Below, in pieces: positions 34,577 to 43,878 of a DNA stretch of 64,000 nt. A program made the translations under genes and the position numbers. Numbering within the stretch: position 1 is the first letter of the stretch; every line of letters begins with the position of its first letter. The stretch is from Streptomyces sp. SCUT-3 (lineage in GTDB: Bacteria; Actinomycetota; Actinomycetes; Streptomycetales; Streptomycetaceae): NCBI RefSeq assembly GCF_014083985.1, contig NZ_CP046907.1, positions 4,254,501-4,318,500 of the forward strand, in the 5' to 3' direction. The notes beneath the pieces are model-generated. The model was not told the DNA's origin. It searched no databases and was given only the letters and a program-made list of their open reading frames with translations.

Positions 34577-37500
34577 GTGGGCAGCACCACGCGCGACGAC
34601 GTCATCGCCATCGAGCAGAAGGCGGTGGACCGCGCCTACGCCTGCTACGAGGCGCAGTTGGCCGAGCTGACCGGTGGCTCCGTCGCCAAAGCCTCCGCCA
34701 CCGGGAAGGACGGCATCGCCAACCGGCGCGAGGCCGAGGAGCAGGCGAGGGCGTACGGCGGGCTCGGCGGGGAGGCGCTGGTCGTCAGCCGTGTCGACAC
34801 CCAGGACGGCCCCGGCGGGGAACGCGAGACCTGGTACGTCGGGCGGCGGCGGGTGAGCGACCCCGGGTCCAGCGAACTCGTGGTCGTGCACTGGGCCAGC
34901 CCGGCCGCCAAGACGTGGATCGAGGCGCTGCCCCAGGACCCGGGCGAGGTGCTCCTGCGGCGGCAGTTGAGGTGCGCGCAGCGCATCGTCGAGGACTACT
35001 TCGACGACATCGCCGTCTCCGTCCCCGGGCTTGTCCCGGACGCGGCGCCCGTTCCCGTCCCCGTCCCGGCCACCGTTCCCGTTCCCGTCCCGGCCACCGT
35101 CCCTGAGCCGCGTCCGGCCGCCGACGACGCGGGGACGGACGCGCAGGAGCCCGGCCAGGAGGCGCCGGACCAGGCGGACTCGGTGGACCCGGCGGACCCC
35201 GCCACCGTGCCGCCGCAGCGCCGGAGGCTGCGTCCGCCCGCCCCCACCCCCGGCGACGTCGTCCGCATGCAGCGCCGCAAGCCGGCCCAGCCCGACGATT
35301 TCCTCCTGCGCGAGCTCCGGCGCTCCCGCAGCGGGCGCATGCGGGACATCGTCGAGACGATCCGCCGCGACCAGATGGCCCTGGTCACCGGCTCGCCCTC
35401 CGACATCCTCGTCGTGCAGGGCGGGCCGGGCACCGGCAAGTCCGCGGTCGGCCTGCACCGCGTGACGTGGCTGGTCAACAACGAGCACTTCAAGGCCCGG
35501 GACATCCTCGTCGTCGGCCCCCACCAGCGGTTCCTCGACTATGTCGGGCAGGTCCTGCCCACCCTCGGCACGCGCGACGTCAACGCCGTGCAGCTGGACC
35601 GCCTGTGGGAGGGCGAGATCCGCGGCACCGACGGCCCGGAGGCGCGGCGGGTGAAGTCCGACGAGCGCATGGCGGCCGTGCTGCACCGGCGCGTCGAGAA
35701 CGAGTGTCGGCCCGAGGCGGTCGACGGCCTGCTCACCGAGGCCTCCTACGAGGGCGACGAGCCCTCGTTCACCGTCACCGCCGGCCGCACGACCCTGCGC
35801 GTGCCGCGGACCGAACTCCTCGCCCTCCTCGACGAGGCCCGCCGGGGCGACGGCGCCTACCGGGAACGCCGCACCCGCTTCCGCAGCATGCTCGTCGACC
35901 GCCTCCTGCGCGAACTCGCCGCCGTCTTCCCCCGCCGCGGTGCCGACGGCACCATCCGCCGCGACCTGGAGCGCAACCGCCGGGTCGAGCGGCTCGTGGA
36001 GCGCCTCTGGCCGTCACTGGGCGCCCGGGAGGCACTGCGCAGCCTCTACGACTCGCCCGACCTCCTGCGCGCCTGCGCCGACGGCATCCTCGACGAGGAC
36101 GAGCAGGCAGCCCTGCACCGCCCCCGCGGCGCCACGGCCGCCGACGACCCCTGGACCCTCGACGACCGCGTCTGCCTCGAAGAGCTCCGGTACCTCGTCG
36201 ACGGGGAGGTCCCGCCGCGCTACGGCCACATCGTCGTCGACGAGGCGCAGGACCTGACGCCCATGCAGGCCCGCTCCCTGCGCCGCCGCTGCGCGGCGAG
36301 CGGCTCCATGACGGTCCTCGGCGACCTCGCCCAGGCCACCGGCCCCCACACCCACACCGCCTGGGACCGCCTCGGCGCGATCCTCTCCGACCACGGCGAC
36401 TGGAGCGTCGCCCAGCTGAACACCAGCTACCGCGTGCCCGCCGAGATCATGGACTTCGTCGCGCCCCTGGCCCGCGCGGTCGCCCCCTCGCTGCCCTACC
36501 CGCAGGCCGTGCGCGCGGCCGGCCCCGACGCCGTCCGGACAGTGGCGACCGAGCCGTGGAAGCTCCTCGACGACACCGCCGCCCAGGTCGCCCGCCTCGT
36601 CGGGAGCAGCGACGGGAACACCCTGCGCTCGGTGGCCGTCGTCGTCCCCGACGACTCCGGCTGGATCGACGAGATCGGCCGCCGGCTGGAGCAGGACGCG
36701 GACGTCACGGACCAGGAGCGCGAGGCGGTGTCCGTGCTGCCCGCGGCCGAGGCCAAGGGAATGGAGTTCGACCACGTCCTCGTCGTCGAACCCGCCACCG
36801 TCGCCGACCGCGGCCCCGCCGGCCTGCGGCAGCTCTACATCGCCCTCACCCGCAGCACCCAGTCCCTGACCGTCCTCCACACCTCCCCGCTCCCCGCCGC
36901 CCTCACCGGCCACGGAGACGGCCCCGACGGCGGCGCGGAGCAGCCCGCGGCGGAGTCTGCGGCGGAGTCTGCGGCGGAGTCTGCGGTGGGCTCCGGGCAG
37001 CCGCAGGACGGCGGCGCGCAGCCGGCCGCGGACGCCGGGCCGGGCGCTGCCCCCGGGCCGGGCACGGCACCGGCCGGAGAGGATTCGGCTGCGACGCGGG
37101 CCGGGACGGCCCCGACCTCGGACGCGGCCCCGACCTCGGACGCGGCCCCGACCTCGGACGCGGCCCTGACCCCGGACGCGGCCCTGACCCCGGACGCGGC
37201 CGTGTCCGGCATCCCGGAGATCGGCACCGACGTCCGGGTCCGGGTGGTCGGCCACACGACCGGCGGCCACTACAAGGTCGAGGCCCTGTCGCCGGCCACG
37301 GACCGCCCGCTGCTGCTGGCCGTGCGCCACGGCTCCGCGCCCCCCGCCGCCGGGGAGGAACTGGACGCGTGGGTGCTCCGCCACGACTCCAGCGTCAGCT
37401 TCGTCACGACCGACCGGCGCGGACGCAGCCCCGTCTCGCCCCGCATGGCGGCCCGCTACGTCGACGCGCTCACCGTTCTCGACGCCCTGGCCGGAGGGGA

Positions 37501-38476
37501 GAACCCCGAGGACGCCCGCGCCCGCCTGTCCGAGCTCAAGGGCATGGCCAACCGCTGCCTGCGCCTGGACCAGCCCGACTGGCTGGACGTCTGGCACCTC
37601 CTCGGATCTCCCGACAGGGCCCGGCTGAACCGGCTGCGGGACCTCACGGTGACCACCGCCCGCGCCCTGGCCTCCGGCACGCCCGACCCCGACCGCATCG
37701 CCGCCGACCTGCGGGCCGGCGGCTGGGCCGACGCCCTGGCCGCCGCCCGCCACGCCCTCGAACAGCGCCTGGCCGCCGCAACCGCCCCGGACACCAAGGC
37801 TGACGGGGCCACCGGGACCACCGGGGCCGACGGTGTCGGCGAGGCCGCCGAGAGCAGCCCTGCGGACGCAGCGCCCGAAACCGCCCCGGACGCCACCGAC
37901 AAGGCACTCCCCGCCGCCGCACCGCAGCAGCCCGAGACGAAGGACACCGACCCCGTGCCCACCACCGCAGCCGCCGTCGACGCCCCGGCCCCGCAGACGG
38001 AACCGAAGCAGACGGAACCGAAGCAGACAGAACCGAAGCAGACGGAACCGAACGCGTCGTTCCTCCGGATGCTTGAGGCATCGGCCGCCGACGACCGGAC
38101 GCACAAGACCCACGAGACGGTGCGCCACCGGCTGATCTCGGACCTGTGGGACGCCGACCGCCAACCGACCAGCACGCCCGTCGTCGACATCTCCTGCACC
38201 ACGGAGGACAGCCGGTTCCTCTACGAGGTCCTCGACGCAGGCCACTCCTCCTACGCCGACCTCCGCGCGGGCGCGGTCCGTCTCCTGGAGATCAACCACA
38301 CTCTGCCTGCGCCCGCCGACCGTCTCCACCTGGTCCTCTCCGAGCCGCCGGCCGAGGACTGGGCGGCCGAGACCGTCCGTGCGGTCTTCGGCGTCCACGT
38401 CCTGTGGCGCACCCCCGAGGGCTGGGCCGGCCAGGACGTGGACACCGCCCTCGGCTCCCGCCCCGGTGGGCACTGA
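34577..38476 (+). CDS. HelD/HelR-like helicase-type ATPase with long C-terminal extension
   Basis: A 1,299-residue superfamily I protein of the HelD class, which recycles RNA polymerase; HelR members dislodge rifamycins. The N-terminal coiled-coil begins IAIEQKAVDRAYACYEAQL. Walker A is VQGGPGTGKSAVGLH, Walker B is HIVVDEAQDLTPMQA, and later motifs are QLNTSYRVPAE, EAKGMEFDHVLVVEP and LRQLYIALTRSTQSL. The helicase core ends near residue 770. It is followed by three repeat linkers, an OB-like segment (GTDVRVRVVGHTTGGHYKVE), a helical domain, and a C-terminal domain I cannot name (SRFLYEVLDAGHSSYADLRA). Usual HelD/HelR are 650-780 residues. The GTG start follows GAGGAAGGGG; upstream in-frame codons are unlike the family. 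Confidence 0.85.
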   Translation: MGSTTRDDVIAIEQKAVDRAYACYEAQLAELTGGSVAKASATGKDGIANRREAEEQARAYGGLGGEALVVSRVDTQDGPGGERETWYVGRRRVSDPGSSELVVVHWASPAAKTWIEALPQDPGEVLLRRQLRCAQRIVEDYFDDIAVSVPGLVPDAAPVPVPVPATVPVPVPATVPEPRPAADDAGTDAQEPGQEAPDQADSVDPADPATVPPQRRRLRPPAPTPGDVVRMQRRKPAQPDDFLLRELRRSRSGRMRDIVETIRRDQMALVTGSPSDILVVQGGPGTGKSAVGLHRVTWLVNNEHFKARDILVVGPHQRFLDYVGQVLPTLGTRDVNAVQLDRLWEGEIRGTDGPEARRVKSDERMAAVLHRRVENECRPEAVDGLLTEASYEGDEPSFTVTAGRTTLRVPRTELLALLDEARRGDGAYRERRTRFRSMLVDRLLRELAAVFPRRGADGTIRRDLERNRRVERLVERLWPSLGAREALRSLYDSPDLLRACADGILDEDEQAALHRPRGATAADDPWTLDDRVCLEELRYLVDGEVPPRYGHIVVDEAQDLTPMQARSLRRRCAASGSMTVLGDLAQATGPHTHTAWDRLGAILSDHGDWSVAQLNTSYRVPAEIMDFVAPLARAVAPSLPYPQAVRAAGPDAVRTVATEPWKLLDDTAAQVARLVGSSDGNTLRSVAVVVPDDSGWIDEIGRRLEQDADVTDQEREAVSVLPAAEAKGMEFDHVLVVEPATVADRGPAGLRQLYIALTRSTQSLTVLHTSPLPAALTGHGDGPDGGAEQPAAESAAESAAESAVGSGQPQDGGAQPAADAGPGAAPGPGTAPAGEDSAATRAGTAPTSDAAPTSDAAPTSDAALTPDAALTPDAAVSGIPEIGTDVRVRVVGHTTGGHYKVEALSPATDRPLLLAVRHGSAPPAAGEELDAWVLRHDSSVSFVTTDRRGRSPVSPRMAARYVDALTVLDALAGGENPEDARARLSELKGMANRCLRLDQPDWLDVWHLLGSPDRARLNRLRDLTVTTARALASGTPDPDRIAADLRAGGWADALAAARHALEQRLAAATAPDTKADGATGTTGADGVGEAAESSPADAAPETAPDATDKALPAAAPQQPETKDTDPVPTTAAAVDAPAPQTEPKQTEPKQTEPKQTEPNASFLRMLEASAADDRTHKTHETVRHRLISDLWDADRQPTSTPVVDISCTTEDSRFLYEVLDAGHSSYADLRAGAVRLLEINHTLPAPADRLHLVLSEPPAEDWAAETVRAVFGVHVLWRTPEGWAGQDVDTALGSRPGGH
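36948..36985. repeat. In-frame 12-bp repeat, three copies (AESA)
   Basis: Three copies of GCGGCGGAGTCT encode AESAAESAAESA in the first linker after the helicase core. Copies are identical, so the array is young or actively homogenised. Confidence 0.9.
37109..37203. repeat. In-frame 18-bp repeat, five copies (TSDAAP / TPDAAL)
   Basis: Five 18-bp units encode (TSDAAP)2, TSDAAL, TPDAAL and TPDAAV. Neighbouring units differ at one or two positions. The array forms a Pro/Ala/Asp linker between the helicase core and the OB-like domain. Confidence 0.9.
37994..38050. repeat. In-frame 15-bp repeat, four copies (QTEPK)
   Basis: Four copies of CAGACGGAACCGAAG, one with a G-to-A change, encode QTEPK three times and QTEPN. 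They separate the helical domain from the unidentified C-terminal domain of the helicase-like protein. Confidence 0.9.
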
Positions 38477-38637
38477 GCAGGCTCGAACCCTTTACGGTCG
38501 GCGACGCCCGCCGGGTCGACTCCGGCCCGGTGGGCGGGCGGTCAGGCATCACTCGGTCGAGTTCGGCAGTGCCTGCGGTTCGACTGCGCACCTCCGGTGC
38601 GCACGTCCGATCACGGTGCGCTGGATATTCTTCCGAG

Positions 38638-39234
38638 ATGAAGATCATCGGGGGAAGTCTCGTCGTGGGAGCCGGGTTCGGGGCGGCCACTTCGCTCATC
38701 AATGCGGTCTCGTCCCCGTACTCGCTCGGTGCCCCGCTCACCGACACCGTCTGGATGAGCGCGGCCAAGGTGCTCAGTCTGCTCATGGATGCCGGCTGGG
38801 CATGGGCCGCCCTCGCGGTGGTGGTGGGGCGGTCGGCCGGGACGCGGGCCCGGGGCGCAGTGGCCGGTGTACTGGCGTTGGTCGCGGCCACCGCGGCGTA
38901 CTACGCGACGGACTCCTTCGCCCGGGACGAGCCGTTCGCCTGGTACGGGGGAGAGATGCTCATGTGGTGGGCGGCGAGCGTACTGTTCGGGTCGGCCCTC
39001 GGGGCGGTCGGGGCAGCCGTCGGGCGCCCGGGCGTGATCGGCCTGCTCGCCGGATTGACGGTACCGGTGGGCGCCGCCGTTCAGATGATCATTCTCCCGC
39101 CCGGGTCGCGCATCACCTCTATCTCGGAATCCGATCTGGCCGTGGCCATCGTCTGGACGGCCGCCGTGGCCGGTGCGATCTGGGCCGTTCACCGCTTCTG
39201 GACGGCGAAGAGCGAGACCGTGACCGGTCGTTGA
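38638..39234 (+). CDS. Multi-spanning membrane protein, hypothetical
   Basis: A 198-residue integral membrane protein with about five to six hydrophobic helices. Recognisable ones are GGSLVVGAGFGAATSLINAV, AWAALAVVVGRSAG, GAVAGVLALVAATAAYYATD, EMLMWWAASVLFGSALGAVG, IGLLAGLTVPVGAAVQMIIL and LAVAIVWTAAVAGAIWAV. The ATG at 38638 was chosen at the first helix; the upstream open frame is Arg/Pro-rich and out of character. It resembles small DUF6518-like membrane proteins of Streptomyces. No function is assignable. Confidence 0.75.
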   Translation: MKIIGGSLVVGAGFGAATSLINAVSSPYSLGAPLTDTVWMSAAKVLSLLMDAGWAWAALAVVVGRSAGTRARGAVAGVLALVAATAAYYATDSFARDEPFAWYGGEMLMWWAASVLFGSALGAVGAAVGRPGVIGLLAGLTVPVGAAVQMIILPPGSRITSISESDLAVAIVWTAAVAGAIWAVHRFWTAKSETVTGR

Positions 39235-39239
39235 GGTCA

Positions 39240-39640
39240 AATCCGTGATGTCGCTCGATCGTTGATGCTCAGGCCGGGACGGGCGAGGCAGCCGTCGATC
39301 GCATCGGGCCGGTACTGGATCTGCTTCAGCCTCCGTTTGACGGCCCGGGCCGCCCGGGCGACCCGGGCCGGGGCGGCGGGCTGCGAGGTTGCCGAACTCT
39401 CGTTCCGCAAGTGACCGGATGCCTTCTCTCAGGGTTGAGGCCGGGCGCGCAGGTCGGCAGCTGGAACACGGTCGGCCGGTAGCCCTGATGACCTGGGCCG
39501 CCGTCGCCTTGACGACCAGGCGCATCACCCGTCGGCCCTACCCCCGGAGCGGACAACTGGACCCCGCGAAGCCCGCCGGGACCGACGCTCACGACGACGC
39601 CGGTCAGCCCCACCGTCCTCATTCGCCGAAGGCCGTCTCC
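39240..39640 (-). pseudogene. IS630-family transposase C-terminal relic, frameshifted
   Basis: On the minus strand two frames together reconstruct an IS630 transposase C-terminus. TVFQLPTCAPGLNPE lies in one frame (compare LPTYAPELNPVE). REGIRSLAEREFGNLAAR lies in the next (compare EGIWSLVKRELGNLAA). The end QTEAEADPVPARCDRRLPR corresponds to the RRLKQIQYRPELIDGCLA tail in yet another frame. At least two frameshifts are needed, so the gene is dead. No inverted repeats were found. Confidence 0.7.
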
Positions 39641-39665
39641 AGGCTCGCTTTTGCAGGGAGATTCC

Positions 39666-40028
39666 CTATGCCACAGGAGTCTGCTGATACAGAGCGAGAC
39701 GCCAAGCGCCCTCCCGGCGCGTGTACGTGCTGGACATGACAGCGATGAAGGCAGAATCCTCCGACTCCCGGTAAGCGCGACCGGTGTACACAAAAATCAC
39801 CTGCCCCTCTCCCAAAGGAATCAGACGCTCGTCGGAGATTTCATAGCCCCGCCACGGAGGCGCCTGATTCAAGGAATCGATGACGTCCTGGCGGCTGAAC
39901 ACCTGCCCCCGGGCCAGCAGCATCAGGCCGTCACTCGTCATGATCCGGCCGTAGAAGTCCGCCCCTGTGCTGTTGCAGAGGGATCTCCATCCCTGATGTT
40001 CAAGGTCCCTGATCTCGTCGAGCAGCAT
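39666..40028 (-). CDS. NTF2-like / DUF4440-type protein
   Basis: A 120-residue cone-shaped-fold protein: DLEHQGWRSLCNSTGADFYG, MLLARGQVFSRQDVIDSL and AFIAVMSSTYTRREGAWRLA are typical of the SnoaL/DUF4440 group. ATG 40028 follows AGGGAAG. A TTG at 40061 would add eleven residues. The gene is noticeably AT-richer than the flanks and lies between IS relics, suggesting acquisition. It may be a small-molecule binding protein or isomerase; no substrate is suggested. Confidence 0.75.
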   Translation of the reverse strand: MLLDEIRDLEHQGWRSLCNSTGADFYGRIMTSDGLMLLARGQVFSRQDVIDSLNQAPPWRGYEISDERLIPLGEGQVIFVYTGRAYRESEDSAFIAVMSSTYTRREGAWRLALYQQTPVA

Positions 40029-40257
40029 GTCCGGCTTCCCTGACCGATCCGTATATGACAATTACCGGTAGCGTATCCGCGCCCCAGCCACGGGGTCAGG
40101 TCAAGACACCTGATCGTGAATCTGCGGTATGTCCGGAGTGGAAACGCACGGCATCGATCCCCAAGGGTGAAGCGTCGCCAGGAATTCGACAGCAGGTTCC
40201 CAGGACGGAGGGGCCGTCTCGGGCACCCTGGTGATCGTCGGTCCCGTGCCTGTGCTG

Positions 40258-40540
40258 CTACCGCGTCAGCCTCCGTTCGACGCGGACGATCCGCGCGATC
40301 CCGGAACCTGCAACCGCCCCGTCCCGGGCCCGCACCCGATGCGGTCCGAAGACCGCCGCGACCAGGCAGGCCACCGCCCCGCAGGCCGAGGCCGTCACCG
40401 GGCCCGGTCAGGCTGTGCTCGGCGAGGGACTTCAGCTCGTCGGGGGCGGGGTGGCGGCAGCCGGAAGCGTCCTGGAGCTGCCAGGTGCCGTCCCACTCGG
40501 CCCGCCGGACCTCACCGTGGCGGGTGCCGGTACCGGTCAT
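40258..40540 (-). pseudogene. Small hypothetical gene broken by one frameshift
   Basis: The first half starts at ATG 40540 and reads EVRRAEWDGTWQLQDASGC then DELKSLAEHSLTGPGDG in one frame. The second half reads ACLVAAVFGPHRVRARDGAV and then GSGIARIVRVERRLTR to a stop at 40258-40260 in a neighbouring frame. The switch falls around 40390-40405. Both halves look like real protein, and frame continuation past the switch gives low-complexity Gly/Arg. A sequencing indel cannot be excluded. The family is unknown. Confidence 0.45.
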
Positions 40541-40705
40541 GGTCGGTCAGCACAGTGATCGCCCCGGGACAGGGGGGTGCCGAGAGGCCGTCGGCCACGG
40601 GCGGAGTGCGGCTACGGCCCGCCTCGTGCCGGTGGAGTCCTCGCTGGTCGACGCACCCGCCCTCCTCCTTGTCGCACCTCGCAGGGGAGAGGGGAGGGGC
40701 GGCGT

Positions 40706-41575
40706 ATGAGGGCTCCGTCCGAGGGGAATCACAGCTTGGTGAAAACAACGGGGTACGGGCGGGATTGGTACCACAGGCGGTTGCCCGTCCGGTTACGGGG
40801 CCTGGTTGTCCTCGCGGCCGGATGGGGACTCCTTCTCTGCGGTCAGCAGGTCGCCGAAGGGTACGGGGCGACCATGGAGTACCGCGACGCGCCGGTCTGC
40901 GAGGCCGGGAGCCCGAGGGGGAACGGGAGCGACGGCGAGGCGTGCGTGCGGCGCGAGGCGGGCACGGTGCTCGACCGCCGGACGGGCGAACGCTGTACCA
41001 CCAACAGCACGAGTGGCGGCATCACGAGCGGCGGTGGCATGGCCGGCGGCGGGATCACGAGCGGCGGCATGGCCGCGGGCGGCGGCATCACGGGCGGCGG
41101 CACGGTGACCGGCGGGGTGACGGCAGGGGGCGGCGGGGGCGGCAGCACGTGCACGACGTACTACAAGGTCGAGGTCGTGTGGCCCGACCGCACCGCCTGG
41201 TTGGAAGTGCACTCGGAGATGTACGACGAGGTCAGGGCGGGAGACCGCGCCGAAGTGCGGCTGTGGCGCGGTGAGGTCGTGGAGCTCGGGGTGCGCGGCC
41301 GCACCCACCCCTACGCACTCTCCTCGCAGGGGGAGGTTCTGGGGTGGCTCGCGCTGGGCTGCCTGATCCTGGCGGCGGGCGCGTGGGGAGTGGTGAGCGG
41401 GCGGCTCTCGGGCCTCCTCGCCTTCCCCAACTTCGGCTGGCTGTTCGTGGCCGTCGGGGTCGGATGGCTCGGTGCCACGGCGCTGTTCGGCGGACACCCC
41501 GTGGTCTGGGGCTTCGCGATCGTGTGGACGGGGTTCGCGGTCTCCTGGACCGTGGGCGCCTGGCGGGATTGGTGA
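40706..41575 (+). CDS. Membrane protein with Gly-rich extracytoplasmic insert
   Basis: A 289-residue membrane protein. It has one N-terminal helix (LRGLVVLAAGWGLLLCGQQV), an extracytoplasmic region with four Cys, and three C-terminal helices (LGWLALGCLILAAGAWGVV, GWLFVAVGVGWLGATALF, VVWGFAIVWTGFAVSWTVG). In the outer region about 45 residues are a degenerate repeat of GGIT-SGGG-MA type between two cysteine-bearing strands (GERCTTNSTSGG and STCTTYYKVEVVWP). ATG 40706 follows GGGGAGGGG. Streptomyces have many related proteins without such a long Gly tract. Function unknown. Confidence 0.75.
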   Translation: MRAPSEGNHSLVKTTGYGRDWYHRRLPVRLRGLVVLAAGWGLLLCGQQVAEGYGATMEYRDAPVCEAGSPRGNGSDGEACVRREAGTVLDRRTGERCTTNSTSGGITSGGGMAGGGITSGGMAAGGGITGGGTVTGGVTAGGGGGGSTCTTYYKVEVVWPDRTAWLEVHSEMYDEVRAGDRAEVRLWRGEVVELGVRGRTHPYALSSQGEVLGWLALGCLILAAGAWGVVSGRLSGLLAFPNFGWLFVAVGVGWLGATALFGGHPVVWGFAIVWTGFAVSWTVGAWRDW

Positions 41576-41897
41576 CGGCCCCGCCCGGGCCGCCGGTCGG
41601 CGCGCCGGCTCTCGGACATCGCCCGACGAGCGAGCGACGGCGTCGGCGGGCAGGGTGAGAGCGACGTCTGCCAGGTCGGGGTGGGCGACGGTGACGGTGA
41701 CGGTGACGGTGCGCAGAGTCCGCAGGAGGGACCGCGTACACCGAAGCCGCCCTGGGACCTGAGCGTCCTGCGTGCAGTTCGCCGCCGTGCAGTGAGTACT
41801 CCGAGCACCGACGGCGGCCGCGGGGCGGCGCGGGGCGCGGTACTGCTGCCGCCCGCGCCGCCCCGGGCCCCGGGCCCCGGATCACGGGGCCCCAGGG
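41576..41897. other. Intergenic region with GGTGAC microsatellite
   Basis: This 322-base convergent gap carries about four units of GACGGT/GGTGAC at 41686-41710. No reading frame in it looks like a protein to me. It probably holds the ends of the two converging transcripts. Confidence 0.5.
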
Positions 41898-42743
41898 TCA
41901 CGGGTTGGTGGTCACCTGGAAACCCGAGCCGTAGACGTCGGCGGGGTCGGCGGCGTCCCTGGCGCGCAGGTCGGCGAGGATGTTCGCCGAGCTCGTGTAG
42001 ATGTAGGGGGGAACCCCCAGGATGATCGCCCTGGTGATGCCCGCCCAGGGGCCCTCGGCCTGGAAGCCGTTGGCCTCGGAGGGGTATGCGCTGCCCGGCA
42101 CGTGCCAGATCGTCGGCCCGCCCGAGTCGCCGGCCTTGTGCTGGGCGTGCGACTGGTAGATGCCGTTGCTGTTGTTGGTGATCCGCCCGTACCAGACGCC
42201 CAGTTGGCCCGACACCACGAGCTCGTTGTTGTTGAACAGGGCGGCGCCGAGGAGGCGTTCCTCGTCGAGGGCGGGGGAGAGGGCGTTCGGGCTGGCCTGC
42301 CCGCCGGGGACCTTCAGCACGCCGGTCTGCTTCAGGTGCGGCCCCTGCGAGGAGGGCGTCACCTCCGGGACCAGCTCGATGATCATGTAGTCCTTGGTCG
42401 GGTGGCCGGTCATCGAGCCCTCGGCGTCCTTGAAGTACCGCACGTGCCCGATCGGGCCGAACCCGATGTCGTGGCGGTCGTAGACGGGGGCGATGTCCTC
42501 GTGGATCTCACGGTCCGCGTAACGGGGGTCGTTGATGCAGTGGCCCGCCGAGACGGCTATGTCCCGCCCGTACTTGTCCGTGCCCACCGCGCCGATCGTG
42601 CAGAAGGCGTCGGGTGCCGAGGGGCTGAAGACGATCTGCATGGCGTTGTGGACGCGTTTGCCCGGCTCGGCCTGTGCGGTACCCGCGCTCAGGGTCGCGA
42701 CGACCGCCAGGGTCATCAGTAAGGTGCACAACCGCTTGATCAC
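41898..42743 (-). CDS. Secreted trypsin-like (S1) serine protease
   Basis: A 281-residue secreted chymotrypsin-fold protein. The signal peptide RLCTLLMTLAVVATLSAGTA ends at an AQA-E site. The catalytic His lies in DIAVSAGHCINDP and the nucleophile in HKAGDSGGPTIWH. The Asp is likely in TKDYMIIEL. A cysteine pair (DAFCTIG, GHCIND) could form the usual disulfide. GTG 42743 follows GAGAGGA; ATGs further upstream would spoil the signal peptide. It lacks the long propeptide of streptogrisins. The 42744-43044 interval downstream of the next gene contains nothing that I can identify. Confidence 0.85.
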   Translation of the reverse strand: MIKRLCTLLMTLAVVATLSAGTAQAEPGKRVHNAMQIVFSPSAPDAFCTIGAVGTDKYGRDIAVSAGHCINDPRYADREIHEDIAPVYDRHDIGFGPIGHVRYFKDAEGSMTGHPTKDYMIIELVPEVTPSSQGPHLKQTGVLKVPGGQASPNALSPALDEERLLGAALFNNNELVVSGQLGVWYGRITNNSNGIYQSHAQHKAGDSGGPTIWHVPGSAYPSEANGFQAEGPWAGITRAIILGVPPYIYTSSANILADLRARDAADPADVYGSGFQVTTNP

Positions 42744-43044
42744 TTGCGATTCCTCTCCGTCAAGGAAGAAGTGCATGTGGTGAAGAACAAAGCGGCTCAT
42801 GATGGCAGCGCCGGTCCGTCGCGCGGACCCGTAATCAGGCCCGAGTGAGGGACCTCACGGACCGCCAGGGCCCCGGGCCGTCCTCGCCCGGGACCGTGCG
42901 GGCCTTGCGGGGTTCGCCGCCCCGCCGCGGCGGTGTGTGGCGGAGGCAGTCCGTCGCCGACCCCCGTACGGCGTCGGACTGCCTCCGGGACCGTGGCTCA
43001 CCTCTGACCACGGTCGTCTCGTGCCGGGCGCTGCTGCGCGCCCG

Positions 43045-43623
43045 TCAGCCCCGGGCCCCGGTCGGCCGGGCGGCTGCCAGCCGCTCGGCGGCCGGAGGCC
43101 AGGGCTGTGGCTCCTCCGGATCGCCCCTCTCGTAGGAGTCCTCCTCGAACCAACCGGTTCCCGAGAGCCACTTCTCCAGCCACTCGGCCAGGCTCCCGGA
43201 GTCGAGGAACCAGGCGTCCTTCCAGTTGTCGTCGCTGTCCACCGGGTTCGGTTCGAAGAGCAGGACGGGACCCGCATCGTCCGTGCAGTCCACCGCGGCG
43301 TACATGCCGCAGCCCCAGTCCAGGACCGGCAGCACACCGGCCGGCCAGTGCGGGCGGGTGCTGTCCGCACAGCCCGCGAGTTCGAGGTGGTACAGCCCGA
43401 CGGCGGTGCGACCCTCGCCCGCCAGCGGGAAGAGCCGGTAGTCGGGACCGAAGCCGCCGTTGCCGACCTCCCGGTACAGCCGGGCGAGCAGCGGAGGCAG
43501 CGTCAGGCCGAGGGCGGCCTCCGCGGCCGCAAGCTCCTCGGCGCCCACAGGGGGCGGCAGTTCACCCGAATCGGTCCGGGCGCGCGTCACCACCCGGCCG
43601 ACGAGGTCGTCGAAATCCGTCAC
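43045..43623 (-). CDS. SMI1/KNR4 (SUKH) family protein
   Basis: A 192-residue SUKH-fold protein: PVGAEELAAAEAALGLTLPP, LLARLYREVGNGGFGPDYRL, DWGCGMYAAVDCTDD and SGSLAEWLEKWLSG are family landmarks. In bacteria many SUKH proteins are immunity factors against secreted nuclease toxins, but solitary members are also common and no toxin gene is adjacent here. GTG 43623 is chosen; a GTG at 43653 would add ten residues. Confidence 0.8.
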   Translation of the reverse strand: MTDFDDLVGRVVTRARTDSGELPPPVGAEELAAAEAALGLTLPPLLARLYREVGNGGFGPDYRLFPLAGEGRTAVGLYHLELAGCADSTRPHWPAGVLPVLDWGCGMYAAVDCTDDAGPVLLFEPNPVDSDDNWKDAWFLDSGSLAEWLEKWLSGTGWFEEDSYERGDPEEPQPWPPAAERLAAARPTGARG

Positions 43624-43777
43624 GGCCAGGACTCTGCCAGACCACACTGACAACGCACCGCGCCCGGCCGATGACGGACCGGACGCTCAAGGGCGCCGGG
43701 CGGCCGCGTCGACCCTCGCAGGGCGTACGGAGCACCTGGACGCACGCGTACGAGCCTTGGCCGGCCCCGGACAGGGC

Positions 43778-43815
43778 GACGGCCCGTCACCGGTTTCGCG
43801 CGGTGACGGGCCGTC
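43778..43815. terminator. Perfect 15-bp stem hairpin
   Basis: GACGGCCCGTCACCG and its exact complement flank an 8-base loop, 64 bases after the stop of the secreted protein gene on the minus strand. It should end that transcript before the SUKH gene. No U-tract. Confidence 0.75.
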
Positions 43816-43878
43816 GTCGGGTGCTGCGTGCCAGGGGGTGCGACCGGCTGCCGCACCCCCGTTGCGGCGGGGTGGTGA

